Source: Bog-473 sp963809825 (GTDB lineage: Bacteria > Actinomycetota > Acidimicrobiia > Acidimicrobiales > RAAP-2). From it: 64,000 nucleotides of DNA. A program made the position numbers and the translations under genes. Positions 9,956 to 19,203 of this stretch are shown here, in pieces. The notes beneath the pieces are model-generated. The model was given only the letters and a program-made list of their open reading frames with translations. It was not told where the DNA came from and did no database searches. Numbering within the stretch: position 1 is the stretch's first letter; each line of letters begins with the position of its first letter. The DNA lies in NCBI GenBank assembly GCA_963809825.1, contig CAWELJ010000009.1:248001-312000 (forward strand). Reading direction: 5' to 3'.

Positions 9956-10537
9956 TCAGTGTTCCCGCCGGTGGACCGACACTGCGTACCGACCGGGCGC
10001 CTCGAAGGCCCGGCGGTCCCACGTCGACCAGCGGTCCACGAGCGCGAGCCCGGCACGGGTGGCCAGGGCATCGTGCTCGGGCGGGGCGAAGCCTCCGGGG
10101 TCGATGGAATAGCCGGCCACCAGGAGCCCCCCGGGCTCCAGCCAGCGGGCGGCGTTGGCGATGGCCCGACCCTGTGTGCCGGGCGCGACGAAGACGAGGA
10201 CGTTGCCCGCCATGACGACGACGTCGAAGATCCGGCCGAGGTCGAGCTCGGGGTCGGTCAGGTCCCCCTCGACCCATTCGAGGTCGGGCGCCTTGGCACG
10301 GGCCGCCGCGAGCATGACGGGATCGAGGTCGAGTCCGAGGACGTCGTGGCCACGGCCGCTGAGCTCGATCGCCACCCGACCGGTCCCGCAGCCCGCATCG
10401 AGGACCGCGCCGGGTCCGAACGAGTCGACGAGGGCGGCCTCACCGTGCACGTCCATGCCAGCGGCGGCGAGATCGTCGAAGCGGCGGTCGTAGGCGGCGC
10501 CGCGGGGCGCGGCGCTCTCCTGCCAGGAGCGTGACAC
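9956..10537 (-). CDS. Class I SAM-dependent methyltransferase
   Basis: 193 residues with a complete small Rossmann methyltransferase fold. Motif I is VLDAGCGTGRVAIEL (about 45), the acidic end of strand 2 is LGLDLDPVMLAAAR, and VEGDLTD and FDVVVMAGNVLVF follow as motifs II-III. The C-terminus is short, so the substrate domain is minimal and the methyl acceptor unknown. Starts at GTG 10537, seven bases after the stop of the SGN-repeat protein gene, so the two are probably co-transcribed. Confidence 0.88.
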   Translation of the reverse strand: MSRSWQESAAPRGAAYDRRFDDLAAAGMDVHGEAALVDSFGPGAVLDAGCGTGRVAIELSGRGHDVLGLDLDPVMLAAARAKAPDLEWVEGDLTDPELDLGRIFDVVVMAGNVLVFVAPGTQGRAIANAARWLEPGGLLVAGYSIDPGGFAPPEHDALATRAGLALVDRWSTWDRRAFEAPGRYAVSVHRREH

Positions 10538-10544
10538 CGATGGC

Positions 10545-11312
10545 TCAGGGGACGGACCCGCCCCCCGGCAGTGTCTGGGTGGTCGCGCCGGCGGGCAGGC
10601 TGAACAGGCTGGCGGGCGGCTGGGAGGAGTACTTCGTCAACTTGAAGTAACTCGTCCCCGAGCCCGAGTACGACAGGATCCCCTGCTTCGTGACGCAGTA
10701 CTTGCCGCCCTTGCCCCGAACCGTGACGGTGACGCAGGTCGAGGGTTGGCCGGCGAAGGTGGCGGTCGACGACGACACCTTGATGCCGAGGAGGCGTGAG
10801 ACGAGGCCCTGCTTCGCCTCGGCCAGGGCGCCCAGCGCCACGGCGGGGCTGAAGACGTTCTCGATCCCGAGCAACGGGTTGGAGCCCTTGACCGAGAGGC
10901 ACGTCATGGCGGACTTGCTCGTGGTGGAGGTCGTCGTGGAGGACGAGCCGGAGTTGCCCGAGTTGCCCGAGTTGCCGGAGTTGCCGGAGTTACCCGAATT
11001 GCCCGAGTTCCCGCTCGAGCCGGAGTTGGACGAGCAGTAGTAGGTCTTCTTCCCGTTGTTGATCACGCTGCCCCCACCCGACGTCGAGAAGTTCGACTTG
11101 GGGGGCGACTGGGCGATGGTCACCGTGGTCGTCTGCCCGTTGCTCACCGAGGTGTACTGCGCCAGGTAGGTCAGGTGCTGGGCCCGGTTGATGCTGTTCG
11201 TCAGCGCCTTCAGGTTCGGGGCGGACGCCCGGGCCGACGCCGGCAGCGCCGGCAGGAGGACGGCGGCGGCGAGACCCACGGCGACGGTCATGGTGACGAG
11301 GCGGCTTCGCAT
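10545..11312 (-). CDS. Exported protein with an SGN tandem repeat
   Basis: 255 residues, no recognised family. Residues 1-28 form a classical signal peptide (basic MRSR, hydrophobic core, ASA cleavage region). A middle segment consists of an SGN tripeptide repeat flanked by Ser/Thr, followed by a domain with several Cys residues and hydrophobic strands (STCVTVTVRGKGGKYCV, YFKLTKYSSQPPASLF). Overall it resembles small exported lipid-binding or hypothetical proteins of actinobacteria, but I cannot place it. ATG 11312 sits directly at the signal peptide. Confidence 0.8.
   Translation of the reverse strand: MRSRLVTMTVAVGLAAAVLLPALPASARASAPNLKALTNSINRAQHLTYLAQYTSVSNGQTTTVTIAQSPPKSNFSTSGGGSVINNGKKTYYCSSNSGSSGNSGNSGNSGNSGNSGNSGNSGSSSTTTSTTSKSAMTCLSVKGSNPLLGIENVFSPAVALGALAEAKQGLVSRLLGIKVSSSTATFAGQPSTCVTVTVRGKGGKYCVTKQGILSYSGSGTSYFKLTKYSSQPPASLFSLPAGATTQTLPGGGSVP
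10951..11013. repeat. Seven tandem 9-base units coding Ser-Gly-Asn
   Basis: Seven nearly identical 9-mers (consensus gagttgccc on the plus strand, with variants gagttgccg, gagttaccc, gaattgccc and gagttcccg) encode a run of Asn/Ser/Gly in the exported protein on the minus strand. The repeat may vary in copy number between strains through slippage; its product is a flexible linker. Confidence 0.9.
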
Positions 11313-11383
11313 GCCCGAACGGTAGCCCGCCGGGCCTCACCGGCGGTGACGCCGCGGCCGGGAAGCCGGTCGACCGGCCTCGG

Positions 11384-11389
11384 TAGGGT
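11384..11389 (+). promoter_or_regulatory. -10 TAGGGT, leaderless NRDE gene
   Basis: TAGGGT ends six bases before the GTG start at 11396, so the transcript would begin at or next to the start codon. No Shine-Dalgarno is present between them. Confidence 0.5.
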
Positions 11390-11395
11390 GCAGTC

Positions 11396-12178
11396 GTGTG
11401 CCTCCTCGTCGTCGCATCGCGGCTCGTGCCGGGCGAGCCCCTGATCGTGGGCGCCAACCGCGACGAGGTCCTGGACCGGCCGGCGACCTCTATCACGGTG
11501 CTGGACGTGGGGCCGCCCCGGGTCCTCGGCGGCCGCGACGAGCTGTCGGGCGGCACCTGGCTGGCGGTCAACGAGCACGGCGTCTGCGCCGGCCTGACCA
11601 ACCAGCCACTGGGTGAGGCCAAGGACCCTTCCAAGCGATCGCGCGGCGAGCTGCCCCTCGCGCTCGCCCGGCACCGGAGCGCCGGCTCTGCCGTGGATGC
11701 CTTCCTCCACGCGTACCGGCCGGCCGACTACAACGGGTCGTGGTTGCTGGTGGGCGATCGCACCTCGCTGTTCTTCGTGGACTTCACGGGGGCAGTCCCG
11801 ACCGCGGTGTCCCTCCCGCCGGGGATCCACGTGCTGGAGAACCGCGCCCTCGGGGAGCCCTCACGCAAGGTCGACCTGGTGCGAGAGGCCCTGGCCGAAC
11901 CCGTGGACGGCGACACGGTGGTCGCCGCCTTCCGGCGCGTCCTGGCCGACCACCGCATCCCCGAGGGTGACGAGCGGCCCAACTCGGCGAACTGCGTCCA
12001 CCTCGAGGGGTTCGGAACACGCTCCTCGTGCATCGTGCGCGTGCCCGAGGGCGGTGGACTCCCGCTGCTCGAGGTGGCCGACGGTCCACCGTGCGCCACG
12101 CCCTACGAGGACGCGGGCGAGCTGTGGGGGCGGCAGGGCGCCGCCCCGCCGGCTCAGTCGCGGACGAGCGGCTTGTAG
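11396..12178 (+). CDS. NRDE (TANGO2) family protein
   Basis: 260 residues. It begins with MCLLVVA, so Cys2 would be exposed as an N-terminal nucleophile after Met removal, a feature of the NRDE/TANGO2 family within the Ntn-hydrolase-like fold. The family-naming motif appears as NRDEVLDRPA (about 20-29), then GGTWLAVNEHG. TANGO2 proteins are linked to haem or lipid handling in eukaryotes; the bacterial role is uncertain. The GTG start at 11396 puts Cys at position 2 and is leaderless. Its 3' end overlaps that of the convergent ettA gene by 25 bases. Confidence 0.88.
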   Translation: MCLLVVASRLVPGEPLIVGANRDEVLDRPATSITVLDVGPPRVLGGRDELSGGTWLAVNEHGVCAGLTNQPLGEAKDPSKRSRGELPLALARHRSAGSAVDAFLHAYRPADYNGSWLLVGDRTSLFFVDFTGAVPTAVSLPPGIHVLENRALGEPSRKVDLVREALAEPVDGDTVVAAFRRVLADHRIPEGDERPNSANCVHLEGFGTRSSCIVRVPEGGGLPLLEVADGPPCATPYEDAGELWGRQGAAPPAQSRTSGL

Positions 12179-13833
12179 CGGATGCGGTGGGGCTGGTCCG
12201 CCTCGACGCCGAGCCGCTTGTGCCGGTCCGCCTCGTAGTCGCTGAAGTTGCCCTCCCACCAACGGACCTCGGAGTCCCCCTCGAAGGCGAGCACATGGGT
12301 GGCGATGCGATCGAGGAACCAACGGTCGTGGCTGATGACGACGGCACACCCGGGAAACGTGAGCAGGGCATCCTCGAGGGCGCGCAGCGTGTCGACGTCG
12401 AGGTCGTTGGTCGGCTCGTCGAGCAGCAGGACGTTGCCCCCGCTGCTCAACACCTTGGCCAACAGCACCCGGTTCCGCTCGCCGCCGGAAAGCTGTCCCA
12501 CCTTCTTCTGCTGGTCGCTCCCCTTGAAGCCGAAGCCGGCCACGTAGGCGCGACCGTGCAGCTCGCGACCTCCCACGACGAGCCGGTCCACACCTCCGGT
12601 GATCTCCTCGAACACCGTGGCGTCGGCCGCCAGCGACTCGCGCGACTGGTCCACGTAGGCGAGCCGGACCGAGGTGCCGAGCGTCAGCGAGCCCGCGTCC
12701 GGCTGCTCCTCCCCGACGATCATCCGGAACAGGGTCGTCTTCCCGGCGCCGTTGGGCCCGATCACGCCGACGATGCCGCCGGGCGGCAGCGTGAAGGAGA
12801 GGCCGTCGACGAGCAGGCGATCGCCGTACGCCTTCACGACGCCTGCGGCCTCGACCACCTGGTCACCGAGCCGCGGCCCGGGCGGGATGGCCAGCTCCAC
12901 CCGATCGGCCCGGCGTTCGGATGCCTCGGCCTCGGCCACGAGATCGTTGTAGGCGGTGATGCGCGCCTTGCCCTTGCTCTGACGGGCGCGGGGCGACAGG
13001 CGGATCCACTCGAGCTCACGCTCGAGTGAGGACTGGCGGGCTCGGTCCGCCTTCTCCTCCGCCGCGAGGCGCGCCTGCTTCTGCTCGAGCCACGACGAGT
13101 AATTGCCCTCCCAGGGGATGCCTGCGCCGCGATCGAGCTCGAGGATCCAGCCGGCGACGTTGTCGAGGAAGTAACGGTCGTGGGTCACCGCCACGACAGT
13201 GCCCGGATACTCCTGCAGCGTCCGCTCGAGCCAGGCGACAGACTCGGCATCGAGGTGGTTGGTCGGCTCGTCGAGGAGCAGCAGGTCCGGCTTGGACAGG
13301 AGCAGCCGGCACAGCGCGACCCGCCGTCGCTCGCCGCCCGAGAGCGTCCCGACGTCGGCATCACCCGGAGGGAGCCGCAGGGCATCCATGGCGATCTCGA
13401 AGGTGCGATCGAGCTCCCAGGCGCCCGCGGCATCGATCTTGCCTTGCAGGTCCGCCTGCTCCGCCAGCAGGGCGTCGATGTCGGCGTCGGCGTCGCCGAA
13501 GGCGGCGCAGACCTCGTTGTACCGATCGACCAGCGCCTTCGCCTCTCCGACACCTTCGGCCACGTTGCCGGCCACATCCTTGGACGGGTTCAGCTGCGGC
13601 TCCTGGGACAGGTAGCCGACGGTGAAGCCCGGGGTCAGGCGCGCCTCGCCGGTGAATCCGTCGTCTTCTCCGGCCATGATCCGCAGCAGCGAGGACTTCC
13701 CCGAGCCGTTGGAGCCGATGACACCGATCTTCGCCCCGGGGTAGAAGGACAGGTTGATGCCCTTCAGGACCTCACGGTCGGGCGGATAGAAGCGCTTGAG
13801 GCCGCGCATGGTGTAGATGAACTGGGGCGCCAC
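12154..13833 (-). CDS. ettA: Energy-dependent translational throttle protein EttA (ABC-F ATPase)
   Basis: 559 residues with two ABC nucleotide-binding domains and no membrane segments. Walker A motifs are GSNGSGKSS (about 40) and GPNGAGKTT (about 357); the signatures LSGGERRRVAL and LSGGERNRVLL are each followed by LLLLDEPTN Walker B regions. The arm and linker between the domains have the EttA length and order, including the charged segment RLSPRARQSKGKARI. EttA binds the ribosomal E site and gates elongation by ADP/ATP ratio. The conserved N-terminus (APQFIYTMRGLKRFYPP) fixes GTG 13833 as start; a longer upstream reading frame is antisense noise. Confidence 0.95.
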   Translation of the reverse strand: MAPQFIYTMRGLKRFYPPDREVLKGINLSFYPGAKIGVIGSNGSGKSSLLRIMAGEDDGFTGEARLTPGFTVGYLSQEPQLNPSKDVAGNVAEGVGEAKALVDRYNEVCAAFGDADADIDALLAEQADLQGKIDAAGAWELDRTFEIAMDALRLPPGDADVGTLSGGERRRVALCRLLLSKPDLLLLDEPTNHLDAESVAWLERTLQEYPGTVVAVTHDRYFLDNVAGWILELDRGAGIPWEGNYSSWLEQKQARLAAEEKADRARQSSLERELEWIRLSPRARQSKGKARITAYNDLVAEAEASERRADRVELAIPPGPRLGDQVVEAAGVVKAYGDRLLVDGLSFTLPPGGIVGVIGPNGAGKTTLFRMIVGEEQPDAGSLTLGTSVRLAYVDQSRESLAADATVFEEITGGVDRLVVGGRELHGRAYVAGFGFKGSDQQKKVGQLSGGERNRVLLAKVLSSGGNVLLLDEPTNDLDVDTLRALEDALLTFPGCAVVISHDRWFLDRIATHVLAFEGDSEVRWWEGNFSDYEADRHKRLGVEADQPHRIRYKPLVRD

Positions 13834-13885
13834 GGCGACCAGTGTGCCCCATGGCCGTCGGGCGCCCGGACCGGCCGGCGGCCGG

Positions 13886-14944
13886 CTACCCCGCTTCGCC
13901 GGACCAGTGGATGCGGCCGAGTCGCCGCTCGACCACCTTCCCGGTCCCGGTGAACCAGCGCGCCGACGCTTCCAGCGCCTGAGCGGCGGGGCGGGGCGCG
14001 TACCCGAGCTCGGCGCGGGCCCGCCGGTCGTCGAAGGACATCTGGGAGGTCGACATGCGGGCGGCTTCGAGCGGCACCGAGGGATGCCGGCGGAGCAGGC
14101 TCCCTTCGACGACCTCCGAGACGGCGGCCACGGCCAGCGAGAGCGACCGGGGGACCTTGATCTTGGGCACGGGCAGCCCCGTGATGGACGCGAGCTCGCC
14201 CAGCATGTGCTGAAGCGCCAGGTTCTCACCGCCCAGGATGTAGCTGCGCCCCGTACGACCCCGCTCGAGGGCGAGCACATGCCCCGCCGCGACGTCGTCG
14301 ACGTGGGCGACGTTCAGCACGGTGTCGACGTAGCCGGGTATCCGCCCGTTCAGGAAGTCCAGGACCAGCCGGCCGGTGGGCGTGGGGGCGCGGTCACCCG
14401 GTCCGAGCGGGAAGGTCGGCAGCACCAGCGAGGCATCGAGGCCCTCGGCGATGGCGCGCAGCACCTCGTGCTCGGCGACGTACTTGGACCGCTTGTACGA
14501 GCCGTACAGGTGACGGACATCCGGGAACGAGCGCTCGTCGGCTGATGACCCGGCTCCCGACACGTGCTCGAGCCCGAGCGTTCCCACGGTGCTCGTGTAC
14601 ACCATGCGCTCCACGCCCGCCTCGGCCGCGGCCCCGAGGACGTTCCTCGTCCCACCGACGTTGATGTCGTAGAACGAATCGGGGTCGCTCGCCCAGAACC
14701 GGTACAGCGCCGCCACGTGGAACACGGCCCGGCACCCGCTCGCCACTTTCCGTACGCTGTCGGGATTCCGGAGATCGCCGACGACCTGCTTCACGTCCAG
14801 GCCGTCAAGATTCCCGGTGTCCGCTCCGGGCTCCACCAGCGCGACCACCTCTTGCTCCCTCGCCACCAGCTGCCGGGTGACCGCGGAGCCGATGAACCCA
14901 CTCGCCCCGGTGACCAGGACCCTGTCGCCGGAGCCGAGATTCAC
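13886..14944 (-). CDS. NAD-dependent epimerase/reductase, HpnA-like
   Basis: 352-residue extended SDR. The NAD(P) motif TGASGFIG is at 12-19 and the catalytic YKRSK (YxxxK) at about 147. The segments NVAHVDDVAAGHVLALERG and YILGGENLALQHML closely match the hopanoid-associated sugar epimerase HpnA and dihydroflavonol-reductase relatives. The GTG start at 14944 overlaps the stop of the class III aminotransferase (GTGA), so both are made from one transcript. Together with that HpnO-like gene the context suggests hopanoid side-chain metabolism, but no squalene-hopene cyclase is in the window, so the role is inferred. Confidence 0.85.
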   Translation of the reverse strand: MNLGSGDRVLVTGASGFIGSAVTRQLVAREQEVVALVEPGADTGNLDGLDVKQVVGDLRNPDSVRKVASGCRAVFHVAALYRFWASDPDSFYDINVGGTRNVLGAAAEAGVERMVYTSTVGTLGLEHVSGAGSSADERSFPDVRHLYGSYKRSKYVAEHEVLRAIAEGLDASLVLPTFPLGPGDRAPTPTGRLVLDFLNGRIPGYVDTVLNVAHVDDVAAGHVLALERGRTGRSYILGGENLALQHMLGELASITGLPVPKIKVPRSLSLAVAAVSEVVEGSLLRRHPSVPLEAARMSTSQMSFDDRRARAELGYAPRPAAQALEASARWFTGTGKVVERRLGRIHWSGEAG

Positions 14945-16329
14945 AGTCGCGTCCGGTGCAGCGTTCCCTTGGCCATCGTCTTGCCGAATTCGAAGATCAG
15001 GCTCGATCCCTGCTGGGCGCTGGAGAGCACGTCGTCGAGTGCATCGGTGAAGAGCTCGACCTCGTCGTCACCCGCGATGAGCGGTGGGAGGAGCTTGACC
15101 ACGTTCATGTTGTCGGCGGCCACCTGGGTCAGGATGCGGTGCCGGTGAAACAGCGGGACAACGATCATCTGGGAGAAGAGGGCCGGGCGAAGGGCCTCGA
15201 TCATCCGGTAGCGCCGGCGCGCACCCGGCGAGGTCGGCTCACCGAACACAAGCCCGATCATCAGACCCATGCCGCGCACCTCGTGCAGGAATTCGTACCG
15301 CTCGACCAGCGGTTGCAGCGCCTTGGTGAAGGCCTTGCCCGTCCGGCGGACCCGGTCGAGGATGTCCTCGTCTTCGAAGACCTGCAGGGTGGCGAGTCCG
15401 GCCACCATGGCCAACTGGTTGGTGCTGAACGTCGAGGAGTGGACGACCGCCCGGTCCATGGAGCTGAACACGCTGTCGGACACCGCCGCCGAGCACAGCG
15501 TCGCTCCCACCGGGACGTAGCCTCCGGAGAGCGCTTTCGAGACGGTGATGATGTCGGGCGTGATCCCGAACTGCTCGTGGCAGAAGAACGTCCCGGACCG
15601 GCCGAGGCCCGCCTGCACCTCGTCGAGGACCATGAGCGCCTTGTGCCGACGGCAGAGCGACTGCGCCTCTGGCCAGAACTCGTCGGGGGCGAGGTTGACT
15701 CCCTTGCCCTGAATCGGCTCCACGATGAAAGCCGCCACGTCCCCACGCCGCAGCTCGCGAGCGAGGGCGGCCGCGTCGCCGAACGGGATCATGTCGCACC
15801 CGGGGAGAAGGGGCCCGAAGCCGCTGCGGAACTCGCGCCCGCCGTTGAGGGCGAGGGCGCCGGTGGTCAGGCCGTGGAACGCGTGGTCGCAGTAGAGGAT
15901 GCGGGTCCGCTTCGTGGCGGCCCGGGCGAACTTGATGGCGGTCTCGATCGCCTCGGCGCCGGAGTTGGTGAAGAACACCCGCTCGATCCCGGGGTGCGAC
16001 CGGGCCACCAGCTGCTCGGCCAGAACGCCCGGCAGCAGGGCGCAGTCCATCTGGACGAGGTTGGGCAGGTCGGCATCGAGGGCGTCGTGCAGGGCCTGGA
16101 CGACGGCGGGATGGCCGCGTCCGAGGGCGAACACCCCGAACCCGGACAGAAAATCCAGGTAGCGGTCGCCCTTGTCGTCAACGAGATAGCAGCCCTCCCC
16201 CTTGACGTAGAAGCGGTCGAACTCCAGCGTGCCGAGCACCCGGGGCATCTGGGGGTTCACGTACTTGGAGTGCAGGCTGAAGTTCTCGCCGGAGCGCTCG
16301 TCCAACACCTTCTTCAGATCAAAGGGCAT
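14941..16329 (-). CDS. Class III PLP aminotransferase, HpnO-like
   Basis: 462-residue fold-type I class III aminotransferase. It shows FTNSGAEAIETAIKFARAAT (cofactor phosphate binding, about 120), DHAFHGLTTGAL, the VLDEVQAGLGRSG acid region and the Schiff-base lysine in ITVSKALSGGYVPVGA (about 264). The N-terminal YLDFLSGFGVFALGRGHP and DADLPNLVQMD are characteristic of a group that includes HpnO, which aminates ribosylhopane to aminobacteriohopanetriol. Pairing with an HpnA-like epimerase supports that role, but an ornithine/acetylornithine-type or other reaction cannot be excluded. ATG 16329 is the first Met and fits the family length. Confidence 0.85.
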   Translation of the reverse strand: MPFDLKKVLDERSGENFSLHSKYVNPQMPRVLGTLEFDRFYVKGEGCYLVDDKGDRYLDFLSGFGVFALGRGHPAVVQALHDALDADLPNLVQMDCALLPGVLAEQLVARSHPGIERVFFTNSGAEAIETAIKFARAATKRTRILYCDHAFHGLTTGALALNGGREFRSGFGPLLPGCDMIPFGDAAALARELRRGDVAAFIVEPIQGKGVNLAPDEFWPEAQSLCRRHKALMVLDEVQAGLGRSGTFFCHEQFGITPDIITVSKALSGGYVPVGATLCSAAVSDSVFSSMDRAVVHSSTFSTNQLAMVAGLATLQVFEDEDILDRVRRTGKAFTKALQPLVERYEFLHEVRGMGLMIGLVFGEPTSPGARRRYRMIEALRPALFSQMIVVPLFHRHRILTQVAADNMNVVKLLPPLIAGDDEVELFTDALDDVLSSAQQGSSLIFEFGKTMAKGTLHRTRL

Positions 16330-16494
16330 GCAGTGGCTCCAGGGGGTCGACTCCGGGCGGTCGCGACAGGTTAGTGGGGGGCACTCACCGACTGGACAAT
16401 CCCCGCCCCTCCCCGCCCGCGGCGCCGTTCATGCCAGGATTCGCTGCGAGCACCATCGTCGCGGGCGTTGCACGGAGACCGAAAGGGCGATCGA

Positions 16495-17970
16495 TTGAGC
16501 ACCACAGCCCCCAACATCGTGCTCATCATGTCGGACCAGCACCGAGCCGACATGATGGGCTGCGCCGGGGATCCGAGCGTCCTCACCCCCTCTCTCGATG
16601 CCCTGGCCGCCGAGGGTGTCCGCTTCACGCGCGTCTCGTGCCAGGGACCCCTGTGCATGCCCTCACGGGCTTCGTTCATGACCGAGCGCTACGTGCGCGA
16701 CCACGGCGTGTACACGAACTGGGCCGAGATCCCACCCGAAAGCCCGACCTACGCCTGGGCCTTGCGTGAAGCCGGCTACCACACGTCGCTGCTCGGCAAG
16801 GCGCATCTGTACCTCGACGAGAACCTCACGGTGCCGCACATCGACGACATGGCCGGGCGTCTCGAAGCGCTCGGGTTCGCGGAGGTCTTCGAGACCGGTG
16901 ACAAGTTCGTCGGCAAGATCCCCAACCGCTACACGGACTTCCTCTCCGATCGGGGCCTCCTTGCCGTCTACCGGCAGCACATCGCCGACCGGAGCTATCA
17001 GGGGGAGAACGAGGACGGCCAGAACGCGACGAAATGCGTCCCCATGTGGGACTCGACGCCCATGCCGCTGCCCCTCGATGCGTACGTCGACACGTGGCAC
17101 GGCCACGAGGCAGTCGGATGGATCGAGCGCTACGACCGGCAGGCGCCCTTCTTCCTCTTCGTCGGGTTCCCCGGTCCACACGATCCGTGGGACGCCCCCG
17201 AAGAGGCCGTGCAGCGCTACCGCGACGTGGACATCTCCATGCCGCGGTCGACTCGCCGCCCGACCGTCGAGGGGACGGGTCGCTACAGCGCCCTCCTGAA
17301 CTCGTTCTTGTGGGTCTCGGATTCGGAGACCATGAGCGATGACGCCATCCGCGGCATGCGCCGCTCCTACGCCGCCGACATCTCCGTCATCGATCACGCG
17401 GTGGGCTGCATGGTCGACGCGCTGGAACGCAAAGGGCTCCTGGACTCCACGTGGATCATCTACACGAGCGACCACGGCGAGATGGCCGGAAGCCACGGGC
17501 TCATGTCCAAGTGCGTGCTCTACGAGGGTGCGGTGCGCGTCCCCCTGATCGTGCGGCCGCCGCGGGGGAGCCAGTCCCGGGTGGTCGACACTCTGGTGGA
17601 ACACCTGGACGTTCCAGCCACGCTGCGCGAGATCGCCGGCGCCCCCGCCATCCCCGAGGGCGAGGGCCGGTCTCTGCTGGCGGCCGTGCGGGGAGAAGCC
17701 GCGGAAACCCGGCCTGTCACGGTCAGCGAGAACTGGGGCTTCGCGGTGTTCGAAACCGATCGGTACAAGCTGATCATCGACGAGGACGCAGTCACAGCGT
17801 GCCAACTGTTCGACCTGCACGAGGACCCCGCCGAGGACGTCGACCTGTTGCTGGACCCCGCGTCGGCGCCGGTGGTCGAGGAGATCATGGAGGCGCACGT
17901 CCGCCCGTTCTTCGACACGCCGCCGGCACGGCCCCACCCCAGCCTCTTCACGGGCGGGTACGACGAGTAG
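16495..17970 (+). CDS. Sulfatase family hydrolase
   Basis: 491 residues. The type I sulfatase signature C-x-P-S-R is present as GPLCMPSRASFMTER; Cys at about 54 would be converted to formylglycine. Metal ligands are visible in NIVLIMSDQHRADMMG (N-terminus) and YTSDHGEMAGSHG (about 326). No signal peptide is evident, so it is either cytoplasmic or exported by another route; relatives include choline sulfatases and phosphonate monoester hydrolases. Start TTG 16495 has AAAGGG about eight bases upstream; an upstream TTG at 16468 would add nine residues. Convergent with the antiporter gene. Confidence 0.9.
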   Translation: MSTTAPNIVLIMSDQHRADMMGCAGDPSVLTPSLDALAAEGVRFTRVSCQGPLCMPSRASFMTERYVRDHGVYTNWAEIPPESPTYAWALREAGYHTSLLGKAHLYLDENLTVPHIDDMAGRLEALGFAEVFETGDKFVGKIPNRYTDFLSDRGLLAVYRQHIADRSYQGENEDGQNATKCVPMWDSTPMPLPLDAYVDTWHGHEAVGWIERYDRQAPFFLFVGFPGPHDPWDAPEEAVQRYRDVDISMPRSTRRPTVEGTGRYSALLNSFLWVSDSETMSDDAIRGMRRSYAADISVIDHAVGCMVDALERKGLLDSTWIIYTSDHGEMAGSHGLMSKCVLYEGAVRVPLIVRPPRGSQSRVVDTLVEHLDVPATLREIAGAPAIPEGEGRSLLAAVRGEAAETRPVTVSENWGFAVFETDRYKLIIDEDAVTACQLFDLHEDPAEDVDLLLDPASAPVVEEIMEAHVRPFFDTPPARPHPSLFTGGYDE

Positions 17971-17991
17971 CTCGTCCGAGCCCGACGCTCG

Positions 17992-19203
17992 TCACCCTGC
18001 GTCGTCGGTCGAGAGCTTCGGCGCCTCGGCAGCCTTCTGGCCGCGGGCCAGCCGCCGGAGCCCGACGATCGGGAAGATCAGCACCGACAGCATTCCGGCG
18101 GCGACGAGCGCGGCGGCATTCTGCGGCTTCATCTTGTGCTCGTCGACGCCGAGCGTGGTGATGACCACGATCAGCGGCAGCCCCGTGGCGGCCAGGACGG
18201 ACAGCGCGCCGGCCTCGGCCTTTGTCACCACCCGGCGGAAGAACGCCCACGTCGGGATCCCGCGCGTCACCAGGAGGATCACGGTGAACAAGGGTACGAG
18301 CAGCAGGACCTTGGGCTGGTGGACCAGCGCGTGCAGGTCGAACGTGATCCCGCTCTCAATGAAGAAGATGGGGATGAGGAAGCCGAAGCCGATGGCCTCG
18401 AGCTTGCTGGTGATCGGCTCGCTGTCCTCCCCCTTGATGAACAGGCGCACGACCACGCCCGCGGCGAAGGCGCCCAGCAGCACGTCCAGGCTGAGCTTGA
18501 TCGCCAGGTAGACCAGGAGGATCACGAGCAGGACCGAGATCCGCACCGGCAGCTGGGAGGTGGAGTGAAGGTGCCGGCGCATGAGGGCCACGACGCGCGG
18601 TGGGTGCGCCTGCATCGCCAGCAGCGCCGCGATGACGGCGATGGCGACGAAGAGGATCAGCAGGAACACGGTCACGCCGACGTCGCGGTTCGTGAGCACG
18701 ACGGCGACCGCCACGATGGGACCGAACTCCCCGACGGCGCCCGCCGACAGCAACGTCGGCCCCATCGCGGTCCGGAGCACGCCTGCGTCACGCAGGATCG
18801 GGAGCAGCGTCGTGAGCGCCGTCGTGGTCAGGCAGAGCGCCACCACGACCGAGTCGATGACGAGACCGGTCGCGTGCAGCGCGACCCCGACGGCCAGGGC
18901 GAGGATCACCGAGACACCCCAGGATCCGGCCGCCAGTCCGAGGTGCCCCTTGCGCATGATCTCCAGGTCGAGCTCGGTGCCGGCCAGGAACATCAGATAG
19001 GTGAGGCCGAAATCGGACAGGGCCGTCACGATCGTGTCGGGGTGCGCGAGCGCCAGCACGTAGGGCCCGATGAGGATCCCGAGGAGGATCTGGATCACCA
19101 CTTCGGGGACCGGCAGGAAGCGGCGGGTCCCCTCGGCGATGATCGGAGCGAGCACCGCGGCGAGTCCGATGAGGACCAGGGTGGGAACGGCGTCTTCGAT
19201 CAT
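17992..19203 (-). CDS. Cation:proton antiporter (CPA2/KefB-type membrane domain)
   Basis: 403 residues, nearly all transmembrane: 11 to 13 helices can be traced. Typical Na_H_Exchanger features are the N-terminal LLGILIGPYVLALA, LTYLMFLAGTELDLEIM (helix with the conserved acidic FLAGTELD) and FIESGITFDL near the end. The C-terminal cytosolic TrkA-N/RCK domain of KefB/KefC is absent; the protein ends in a short charged tail. It probably exchanges Na+ or K+ for H+ in pH or ion homeostasis. ATG 19203 is directly before the first helix. Confidence 0.9.
   Translation of the reverse strand: MIEDAVPTLVLIGLAAVLAPIIAEGTRRFLPVPEVVIQILLGILIGPYVLALAHPDTIVTALSDFGLTYLMFLAGTELDLEIMRKGHLGLAAGSWGVSVILALAVGVALHATGLVIDSVVVALCLTTTALTTLLPILRDAGVLRTAMGPTLLSAGAVGEFGPIVAVAVVLTNRDVGVTVFLLILFVAIAVIAALLAMQAHPPRVVALMRRHLHSTSQLPVRISVLLVILLVYLAIKLSLDVLLGAFAAGVVVRLFIKGEDSEPITSKLEAIGFGFLIPIFFIESGITFDLHALVHQPKVLLLVPLFTVILLVTRGIPTWAFFRRVVTKAEAGALSVLAATGLPLIVVITTLGVDEHKMKPQNAAALVAAGMLSVLIFPIVGLRRLARGQKAAEAPKLSTDDAG

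Noticed and set aside
10951..11013. CRISPR-like array
   Set aside because: The units are 9 bases long with no spacers and lie inside a coding sequence as a tripeptide repeat.
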